NCBI GenBank assembly: GCA_033557675.1
Contig: JAWQRM010000261.1
Location: 1-25,469, forward strand
Origin: Coptodactyla brooksi
Lineage: Eukaryota; Arthropoda; Insecta; Coleoptera; Scarabaeidae
DNA: 25,469 nt
Direction: 5' to 3'
The first letter of the stretch is position 1; every line of letters begins with the position of its first letter. Both the position numbers and the translations under genes were made by a program. Positions 18,852-25,469 of this stretch are shown piece after piece. The notes beneath the pieces are model-generated. The model had not been told where the DNA came from. It saw nothing but the letters and a program-made list of their open reading frames with translations, and did not search any database.

Positions 18852-19120
18852 TAATCGCACAAGAAATAGAAAAAATAATCAAAGAAAACGAAAACGAACA
18901 ACACAAAATCAATAACACCATCAACCGAGGACAGAAAACGATGAAAAACATCAAAAAGAAACTAAACGAAAACGATGCAATATTAACCAAGGCAGCCAAA
19001 GCCAATGCGATCGTCCTCAAGAACAAAGCACTGTACATTTCAAAAACCGAAGAATTTATAACAAACAACAATTATACAAAACTAAAAAGGACCCAACAAG
19101 CACATTCCAAATTCCAAAAA
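18852..19120 (+). pseudogene. PLE N-terminal/RT-proximal fragment
   Basis: An open frame of about 89 codons includes DAILTKAAKANAIVL, KALYISKTEEFITNNNY and TKLKRTQQAHSKFQK. This matches the Penelope segment just before the RT fingers (family pattern ILTKADKGNTIVxxxxxEY). It ends at a stop before the expected GLPKIHK block, which is missing; a gap separates it from the RT part at 19259. Confidence 0.7.
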
Positions 19121-19258
19121 TAGTAAAGAAAATAAAATCCACGATACAACTCAACGACAAACACACAATAAGAAATAACACATATTTAATTAAAAAATTG
19201 AAGAACATAAACATAAATAGAAATACGAAAATAATATCCGAACACATAACAAATATGT

Positions 19259-19853
19259 AGACTAACATACCAATAGAAGAAACAATCAATATACTCAGAC
19301 AAAAAATCACCAACGAAGAAGGCGCAAAAGAACTAACCAGCATCTTGAAAACAGTAACACGACAAAACTATTTCCAATTCCACAGCAAGCAGTACATACA
19401 AAACGACGGATTATCCATGGGAGGCTCATTGTCTGGAATACTCTCAGAAATATTCCTATAAAATCTCGAAGAGAAAATCAATGAAGAAATCGCAGAAAAG
19501 TTTAAGATAAAAGCCTGGTTTAGATACGTGGACGACATACCGAACACACACAAATAGACGATATAATGAACCACACCAACAAAAAACACAAGAACATACA
19601 ATTCGCATATGAAATAGAGGAAAACAACAATATAGGTTATTTAAACCTCAATATCATCAAGCAAGACAGTAAACTAACATACAAAATACACCGAAAACCA
19701 ACACAAACAGACGACATAATTCATTATACTTCTGTACATCCTAAACAATACAAAAAAGCAACATTTACAAGCTTACCCCACAGATTAGAATCAATTCCGA
19801 TTAGAATCAAGACAGAAGACTATCACAGGAAATTGACATCATATTACAAATAG
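19259..19853 (+). pseudogene. PLE reverse transcriptase core and thumb, broken
   Basis: It reads NIPIEETINILRQKIT, QNYFQFHSKQYIQNDGL, then SMGGSLSGILSEIF and the catalytic YVDD (19525-19536), with a stop before NLEEKINEE and another after the YVDDI box. The next frame, 19560-19853, continues with NIQFAYEIEENNNIGYLNL, HRKPTQTDDIIHYTSVHPKQY and LPHRLESIPI, typical of the Penelope RT thumb/linker. Both catalytic aspartates of the YVDD box are intact, but the protein is broken by stops and by deletion of the fingers. Confidence 0.8.
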
Positions 19854-20177
19854 CTAGCAAAAACGGTTACCCAACAGCATTACTTACAAAATTATACGAG
19901 AACCTCAAGAATAAAAAGAGAAATATAGACGTGAAAGACAACGCAGGAATCGAACATGAAACATAATAGACCTTCACGTATACTGGACCTCACATCCACC
20001 GCACAACGAAAATCTTCAAAAAACAAAATATAAATATTGCATTTCACACAGCACATAATATAACCAGCATTACATTACATTACATAACCAGCAATAGAAG
20101 AAAATAACACAATGGAACTATCCGGAATATATAAAATCAAGTGTGGCATAGATATAACGAACACATAAAATCTTATA
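19854..20177 (+). pseudogene. PLE linker up to the transposon insertion
   Basis: Fragments LASKNGYPTALLTKLYENLK and FTYTGPHIHRT.KIF occur in different frames, then MELSGIYKIKCG, which stops at a TA (20176-20177) where the next element begins. The parallel blocks in PLE A (3660-3793, 4741-4900) confirm the identity. A duplicated tacattacattacat run lies near 20067. Confidence 0.7.
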
Positions 20178-21268
20178 CTGGGTGAATCTTTTAACGTGCA
20201 ATTTTCTGCAATATCTCGAAAAATACGCATCGTGCAGAAAAATTTGCCGAATCGAAACTTTAATATTTCCGAGAGGGGCATCCGTTAGCACTAAATTACG
20301 TCCACCTTCCAAATCTTTGTGGGCGGGACGGGCGGCAAATTTGAAGTCTTAAATAGTAACGCCTATTTTTTATCGCAGATTCGGATTCTACGTCGAAAGC
20401 TACGTACGATTTGTCCGAAAAAAATATTTCGATTCGCGACAGATGGCGCTGTAATAGCAATAAATGGAACAGAAGTCAAAAGTTTCAAAAACAGAGAAAC
20501 ACATACTTAGTATTTACTTACTAGGTTTAAATACTGACATATATCCTCTACCTTACTCGTTTATTAAAATTAGTTACATCGCGTTACCTCTGACACACGC
20601 GTCAAACAGTAGTCTGTTTAAACTCGGAATTTTGTGAGAATTATTGTACATTAGTTATAGAAAGTAGTACTTGATCGTGATTTCCACGGTCGCTGGATCA
20701 GTAGAGCTGGTTTGATAAATTGGCCTGCCAGATCACCAGATCTGACTTCGCCAATTTTTTTTTGTGGATACTGAAAGACAAAGTGTAACTTTCATCAGTG
20801 TAACTTTCAACAAGTGTAACTCACCAAACTGTAACAAGTATCAACAACTCGTGAAAATTTGATTGAACGAATCAGGAGTGCTTGTACCCATATTACTAGA
20901 GATGTACTTCTTAGTTGTGTACAGTCATTTGAAACGCAGATCGATAATTGTATTGAAGTTCAACGTCTCCATTTCGAACATTTACTTGAACGGTGAAAGG
21001 CAAGGGGGCTCACGTTAATAAAGCACCCCGAAGGGAACAGAAAAATACTACGTCCCCATCGTTGTGCGTGAGTTACGCTAAAAGTAGGTTATTAACCAAC
21101 AACCCCGCTCACAGGAGGTGGGTCATTGAATAGGCCGTCGAATAATACTAAATACGTGCTTCTCTGTTTTTTTTATTCTTTTAACTAACGGATACCCCCC
21201 TCGGAGATATTAAAGTTTCGATTCGGCAAAGTTTTCTGGACGATGCGTATTTTTTGAGATATTACAAA
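20178..21268 (+). mobile_element. Tc1/mariner-superfamily element (DUF4817-type) inside PLE B
   Basis: Left 20178-20286 and the reverse complement of 21185-21268 share aatatctc, aaatacgcatcgt, cagaaaa, ttgccgaatcgaaactttaatat and the ccgttag end, giving TIRs of at least 80 bp. A TA precedes the left end. The right end is eroded, and about 17 bp of PLE B is missing across the insertion compared with the inverted copy. The element is about 1.1 kb and holds only a C-terminal transposase fragment, so it is non-autonomous. Confidence 0.75.
20672..20997 (+). pseudogene. DDE transposase C-terminal fragment (DUF4817-type family)
   Basis: RWISRAGLINWPARSPDLT followed by a frameshifted copy of the L.FFLWxxLKDKV block carries the last catalytic region; the Asp of the expected LDFF is disrupted (SPIFF). 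After two short aactttca-type duplications the frame resumes as ENLIERIRSACTHITRD, SCVQSFETQIDNCIE and LHFEHLLER, ending at a TGA near 20995. The same blocks occur at 24620-24890 in a related but distinct element. Confidence 0.72.
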
Positions 21269-21645
21269 ATAATTGTGTTGACCGTCTACACAGGAACTCT
21301 CACCTACCTGGAAGTGTAGAACAAAACTTCCAGGTCATAAAAATCCTAGGCAAAAATAATAAAATGAATATTTTCGAAAACCTCGAAATACCCAAAGAAA
21401 CCCTAAAAAACCCAGCAATTAATATCCAGGTAAACAACTCCTATCGCATATTCCAACCAATACAACGCTTGCAACAAAAAAAAAATACCTATATAAAACA
21501 CAACAACGCAAATGAGATCAGTCTTGAAAATAGCGTAATGTTAAAACATGTCGACTAATAACAGTAAACAAATGCTCGTCAAGCAGGCAAGATACATCGC
21601 ACACACTACGATTAAGACGAAGTAAGGAAAAAAAACAGTTAAACA
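21269..21645 (+). pseudogene. PLE B C-terminus and 3' tail after the insertion
   Basis: It reads DRLHRNSHLPGSVEQNFQV, then IFENLEIPKETLKNP and SYRIFQPIQ, the direct counterpart of the inverted piece at 18594-18700. The tail that follows (catgtcgacta, cgtcaagcagg, gatacatcgcac) matches both the inverted copy and, partly, PLE A. It ends before the target duplication at 21646. Confidence 0.8.
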
Positions 21646-21660
21646 TTCTTAAGAGAGGTT
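21646..21660. repeat. Right copy of the 15-bp PLE B target-site duplication
   Basis: ttcttaagagaggtt; the left copy is ttcTTAA (15685-15691) plus TTAAgagaggtt (18401-18412), split at its TTAA by the element at 15692-18400. Confidence 0.8.
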
Positions 21661-22019
21661 GTTAAGAACTTGTGCCATATAATGGAAGCTTCTCCTCACA
21701 ATTATGAAAATAAAATGTTTGGCTTACAGGGGAAAACTTCTATTTTGAATAACGTTCATTTTTTCACCTTCTGGAGCTCAGTGAGTAAATCTGCAGAATG
21801 AAATTCATCAACAAAAACTATTTTTTAAAGTAATTTTTATACTGTTTTCATAGCAAAGGTTAAAGTTTTGGAATTCTATAAGAATCACCTTCTTGTTACG
21901 AACTAGAAAACTACTAAACACTTTACCGCAACAGATTGTGTGTATTCATTACTTCAGTCTGTATAAATCTCTGACATAAATCTCTGACATGAACCAGTAT
22001 TTAGCTTCATTATCTCAGT
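21661..22019. other. Unassigned interval
   Basis: No gene is recognised. A short direct repeat, taaatctctgaca, occurs twice at 21964-21988. Confidence 0.4.
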
Positions 22020-22760
22020 TAAATCAATTTGATCCGGTAGTTTGTTTTCCGTACCTTTCGAGATCGTTGCCTCCCGAATTGAAAACAAAACCGAAATGAG
22101 CTATCGGCATGAGAGTATCATTTGAGTGTAGGGGCAGGATGGCCATTCCTGCTGAGGGCTTTTCCGTTCGGAATCGCGTGCTTTTCCACCCCGCCAATGC
22201 CGACAATGGCAGCATAGAGCGTGCCACTTCCAGTTAAATATCATCGAACCGCTCGATTTGAGGATTTCTTTTTCTGCTCCGCTCGAATTGAATTAGGTAG
22301 CCTCGCGCTGCGCGAGAGGAGATTTCGTAGAAAAGTGGCATACGCTCGATGGCCCCCGCAGGGGGGGTAGGTGGCGAGGGGTGTGGGCGAGTGAGGATAT
22401 CCGAGGTCGAAAGCTCATTTCGCGCGAATCGACAGTTCTTACGGCGAATTTAATTTTCGCGTCGGTGAGAGAACTTTCTCCACTGCTGCATTGCTTCCGC
22501 AGAGCTGCCGATTCTTTATTAATGCTAGCGAAACTCGGAGGGCCGTTATTGAAGAAGCCGGTGCCGCTTATGCAGAACCGGCAAGCGTTATTTCGACTTA
22601 ACCGCTGTCGGTGGAGTAACTATCGCGGTACCGCCCCCGCGGGAACTACCACGGAATACCGGATTTACCTCGAGCGATTTGTGATTTACGATCAGATATT
22701 ACGTTCGCGCCAGGCCGTTGGACCCGTGTGGTTGAGTTGATCGGAATGATGAATTAACCT
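22020..22760. other. GC-rich, CpG-dense island
   Basis: It stands out from the AT-rich surroundings by composition (for example ccccgcagggggggtagg near 22350 and gtaccgcccccgcggg near 22630). Open frames at 22024-22227 (-) and 22381-22740 (+, GTG start, 119 codons) are probably by-products of low stop density; neither resembles a known protein. It could be a conserved regulatory region, a promoter with first exon, or part of an unrecognised element. Confidence 0.4.
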
Positions 22761-23299
22761 TACGCCGTCTTGAAGGGAAATTGCTAAATTACGAAATTAT
22801 GTGTGAAGCCTGACGCGAAAGCGAGGCAACAGTTTTAGAGTTGGGAACAAAAAAAAAGAAGAAGTGGATGACTTATCGACCTGACACGATGTCCCATTAT
22901 CACCGAAATTTACGGCGTCTTTAATAGGTGAGCTAGTATAACTCTTAACTCTCGTTAAGAGTTATACTAGCTCGTTCAATATGGACAACCGATAACAAAT
23001 GCGCGCTTTCTGTACGCGCTACGTAGATAGGAAAATATGGCAAAAGTTTATAGACACTGACAGCGGTCGAAATTCGGTTACACGTGGATAAATCGCTTAC
23101 AGGTTACAAGCTATCGACCCAGAAACGTCAAATAGCAACAAAACGTCGCAAAGTTTGCTTCCATCCAGAGATAACGGTTACAAACTTTAATTTTGCCATT
23201 GAATCTGGTCATTTATTGTCCCATTAATAAAAACGGGATCTATTAACGCAATAAATAAATAATAAAAGCAAAGTTTCTTAAAATTAACCTAAAACTAGA
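22761..23299. other. Non-coding interval with a perfect hairpin and a minus-strand polyA signal
   Basis: It contains the hairpin at 22930-22973. On the minus strand AATAAA is at 23217-23212, about 83 nt after the stop of the ORF at 23300. Nothing else is recognised. Confidence 0.4.
22930..22973. repeat. Perfect 20-bp inverted repeat, 4-nt loop
   Basis: Arms 22930-22949 (gagctagtataactcttaac) and 22954-22973 around tctc. Confidence 0.93.
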
Positions 23300-23549
23300 C
23301 TAATCGAAATCAAGAAAATCATCCATTCTATAGAACACATTCCACAACAAAATATCTTTTACATTTCGACCAAAACTCACGTACGCCATACCTCTAATTG
23401 CAACTGGTTGTTTATTGTACACTGCCGCACCCACGTAATACGGATTTCGTTTATACCGGTTGTCCCCGCATATTATTTGGGCTTTACATCGAATAACTGC
23501 GGCAACGCCGTACGTATACCAATGCGACAAACGTATAGAGGTGTCCGGA
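23300..23549 (-). CDS. Unrecognised ORF, possible terminal exon truncated by a transposon
   Basis: The minus strand is open from the transposon edge (TAT CCG at 23551-23546) for about 83 codons to a TAG at 23302-23300. The composition is clearly protein-like, with motifs such as WYTYGVAAVIRCKAQI, NPYYVGAAVYNKQPVAIRG and LLWNVFYRMDDF, and more balanced codon use than its surroundings. An AATAAA lies about 83 nt past the stop. No ATG is required if this is an internal start of a last exon; the 5' part would lie beyond 25469. I do not recognise the family, and it could also belong to another mobile element or an integrated foreign gene. Confidence 0.4.
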
Positions 23550-23551
23550 TA

Positions 23552-23921
23552 AGGGTACGTAGCGGCTGTATCTCGAAAATGGTAAGGCCTAGAGCTTTGG
23601 AAGAAAAATCCTTAGAAATAAAGTTTCCAATTCGACCGCTAAGGGGCGTAACTGGGAGGGAGGGAGAGGCGAATGCATTTTTCAATATTTATGTTTTTAT
23701 ATCTCCTGAACCATTCAACCGACTTTAATATTCTTGGTCTCGCTTGAAAGAGCATTTTATGACTGTTTGAAAAAATTTAGATGAATCGTTTAGTGCAAAA
23801 CAAATACATTAGATTACGTTAGCTGCACCGAAAACGCCATCGCGACATCACCATCCGTTCTCGATTGTTAGAAGAAAATGTCAAAAATTCGAGTGTTTCA
23901 ATTGGATTAAGTTACCTTAGC
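23552..23921 (+). repeat. Left TIR
   Basis: Shares with the right end, in inverted order: cggctgtatctcg, tggtaaggcctagag, cgaccgct..gg.cgtaac, aatgcatttttcaatattta, the atctcc/gaaccattcaaccgattt region, gagcattttat and aaaatgt.aaaaattcgagtg.ttcaat.ggat. The inner limit is about gttaccttagcga. Confidence 0.82.
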
Positions 23922-24044
23922 GATAACTGCTTAGGTAACTGCTTAGTTGAAAATATTGCAGATTTGACAACTGTCAAAAGTTAGTTCTGATAGTCTCTGT
24001 GTTTTAAATTTACTTTTTAATCGTTTTTTTTTGCAGAAAAAAAA

Positions 24045-24890
24045 TTTATCAACGCGGAAGCGTATAAGTTACGCGTTTATTTTCAATGTTTCGAAAATGC
24101 TGCAATTACGTTGCGACAATATGCAATGCAATTTCCACAAAGTAGACATTTTTCTCGAGAGCATATTATTCTCTCTTCAAGAGAATAATATGCATCCATA
24201 CCACATTGTTTTACATCAGGCATTAAAATATATTAATTATAATAATAGACTGAACCGTTGTCGCTGGCTGTTGAATATGATTGGGGAAAATCAAAATTTT
24301 CTGTCACTAATATTATGGATGGGTGAAGCAACTTTCAGTAGCGCAGGGGGTGTAAATTTGCATAATTCTCATTATTGGTCCGAGAAAAAGCCACATTGGA
24401 TACGGCAAGTAGAACATCAAAATCGCTGGAGTTTGAACGTATGCTGTGGAATCGTAGAAGGATAAATTATAGGCCCACATTTTTTTTTGACCAAACCCTA
24501 AACGGAGGAAGGTTTTGGGAATTTTTCCTTGGAAACTTCCTTGGAAACAAGAAGGAACATGTGGTTCCAGCTTGATCTATACCTGACGTATTATAGTCGA
24601 AACGTAGGTCAGCATTTAGACGAGCAATATCCGAATCGTGTTATTGTAAGAGGAAGTCTATCTCTTCCCTGGCCGGCGCGTTCGCCCGATCTAACTTGTT
24701 TAGATTTTTATCTATGAGGTAGACTGAAAGGCCTTGTTTTTCAAGAGAAACCATCAACCAGGGAAAATGTGATGGAAAGAATACGAAATTCGAAGTTTGT
24801 CCAGGGCTGAAATTGAAGCAGCAGTTTTTTCTACATGAACTAAATTAAATAAATGCATCGAGAATGATGGAAGACATTTTGATATTTGTG
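24045..24890 (+). pseudogene. DUF4817-type DDE transposase, broken
   Basis: The N-terminal domain reads FINAEAYKLRVYFQCFENAA and LRQYAMQFPQSRHFSRE (DUF4817-like helix-turn-helix). A stop follows within a hairpin (24161-24193). The catalytic part reads CRWLLNMIGENQNFLSLILW, GEATFSSAGGVNLHNSHYW, HWIRQVEHQNRWSLNV and, in shifted frames, IIGPHFF.QTLNGG, MWFQLD, YYSRNVGQHLDEQYPNRVI and WPARSPDLTCLDFYL. The first catalytic Asp expected before EATF is Gly (GGT 24322-24324); the later aspartates remain. The C-terminus ends with KCIENDGRHFDI. At least four frame breaks; inactive. Confidence 0.82.
24161..24193. repeat. Perfect 14-bp inverted repeat, 5-nt loop
   Basis: Arms 24161-24174 (gcatattattctct) and 24180-24193 around cttca. 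It interrupts the transposase reading frame after the DUF4817-like domain, so it arose after or during decay of the gene. Confidence 0.9.
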
Positions 24891-25033
24891 GGTTATTTGT
24901 GGCTAAATTTTTAGCAGTTTTTTTTCTAAATGTTTAGTGCTTCTTTTGTTTTATTGTTTATAAGTGACAAGAAAGTTGAATTGTAATTCAAATTACGTCG
25001 GGTATCCATGGCTGTGTAATTTGTTTTCCTCGC

Positions 25034-25469
25034 TAAGGTAACTGATCCGATTGAATCACTCGAATTTTTAACATTTTCTTCCATGAATCGAGAACGCATG
25101 GAGATAAATTCATAAAATGCTCTTTAAAACAAGACCAAAAATATTAAAATCGGTTGAATGGTTCGGGAGATATAAAAATGTAAATATTGAAAAATGCATT
25201 AGCCTCACTTATTATGACAGATACGAAACAATGTCGCAATGCAAAATGATGCGATATTACCTAAGCTATTAAATAATTTTTTCAAAGTTATAGCTCATCG
25301 TCTAACTTTCCGAGATTTTATGTTTCTTTATAGCAGTTACGCCTCCTAGCGGTCGAATTGCGAACTCCAAAATAATTTCTAGCGATTTCTCCTAGCCACT
25401 TTGTTTATAAGGATTTTTTCCCAAACCTCTAGGCCTTACCATTGTCGAGATACAGCCGCTCCGTACCCT
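25034..25469 (-). repeat. Right TIR, complete to the window edge
   Basis: Reverse complement of the left TIR with an extra or divergent block of about 130 bp at 25202-25330. The terminal ccgtaccct matches the left start base for base apart from one substitution (gtacgtag versus gtacggag). Confidence 0.82.

Larger units (their letters stand above)
18413..21645 (+). mobile_element. Penelope-like element copy B with head-to-head inverted partial copy
   Basis: The structure has three parts: an inverted 3' piece (18413-18835), a forward degenerate PLE starting near 18841 with RT and linker remnants, and a C-terminal GIY-YIG/tail part interrupted by another transposon (20178-21268). The composite is bounded by a 15-bp direct repeat, ttcttaagagaggtt: the right copy is 21646-21660, and the left copy is split between 15685-15691 and 18401-18412 by the TTAA element. 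Head-to-head terminal copies are a known outcome of PLE retrotransposition. Many stops; inactive. Confidence 0.8.
23552..25469 (+). mobile_element. Tc1/mariner-superfamily element with long TIRs, reaching the window edge
   Basis: Left TIR 23552-23921 starts agggtacgtagcggctgtat after a TA (23550-23551). The right TIR, about 25034-25469, is its reverse complement, and the last bases of the window (ccgtaccct) are the exact mirror of the left start. The element is 1918 bp if this is the true end. The right TIR has about 130 bp (25202-25330) where the left has a short gcctctccctccctccca stretch. Between the TIRs lies a broken DUF4817/DDE-type transposase. It seems to have inserted in the minus-strand ORF at 23300-23549. 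Confidence 0.85.

Noticed and set aside
18805..19601. Several minus-strand ORFs rich in Phe, Leu, Ile and Val (membrane-like)
   Set aside because: They are antisense shadows of the A-rich Penelope coding strand; hydrophobicity comes from T-rich codons.
22381..22740. 119-codon plus-strand ORF as a gene
   Set aside because: No ATG start (GTG), located in a GC-rich island where stops are rare, and no recognisable motif.
23408..23728. 106-codon plus-strand ORF
   Set aside because: It crosses the TA boundary of the transposon into its TIR, and overlaps the more protein-like minus-strand frame.

Overview
The window looks like a repeat-rich stretch of an insect nuclear genome. It is AT-rich, has no operon structure, and is filled with decayed eukaryotic DNA transposons, two Penelope-like retroelements (PLEs) and a multi-gene mitochondrial insertion (NUMT). 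The NUMT keeps the order COX1, trnL2, COX2, trnK, trnD, ATP8, which is the ancestral arrangement of insects and crustaceans. No complete host gene is visible. Two short open frames, at 3-131 (+) and 23300-23549 (-), each have an AATAAA signal a short way downstream and may be terminal exons of host genes.

Layout. 1-3480: an edge ORF, a broken pogo-like transposase, a Tigger/jerky-like fragment and an unrecognised minus-strand ORF. 3477-5322: PLE copy A, with a short inverted piece of its own tail in front and a mariner element inserted inside it. 5642-5803: a piggyBac-like fragment. 8568-10420: a nearly full-length piggyBac element with terminal inverted repeats (TIRs) and an inactivated transposase. 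10913-14053: a pogo-like transposase remnant bracketed by two inverted copies of a roughly 500-bp repeat, followed by a mariner scrap. 15692-18400: a TTAA-flanked element with TIRs of about 143 bp whose interior is mostly mitochondrial DNA. 18413-21645: PLE copy B, made of an inverted partial copy head to head with a degenerate forward copy, itself hit by a Tc1/mariner-superfamily element. 21661-23299: unassigned, including a GC-rich island. 23552-25469: a Tc1/mariner-superfamily element with long TIRs that ends exactly at the window edge and appears to interrupt the minus-strand ORF at 23300-23549.

The most informative structures are historical. The 15-bp target duplication of PLE B can be recognised on both sides, and the left copy was later split at its TTAA by the NUMT-carrying element, which gives an insertion order. 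The COX1 part of the NUMT contains a perfect 32-bp fold-back whose ancestral state is known from the mitochondrial gene; it looks like a template-switch replacement. Many other near-perfect short-loop palindromes (arms 11-25 bp, loops 3-9 nt) are scattered through the window in unrelated contexts, which suggests a recurrent fold-back mutational process or a recurrent technical artefact. All element calls rest on reading the sequence and recalled family motifs; no database search was run.
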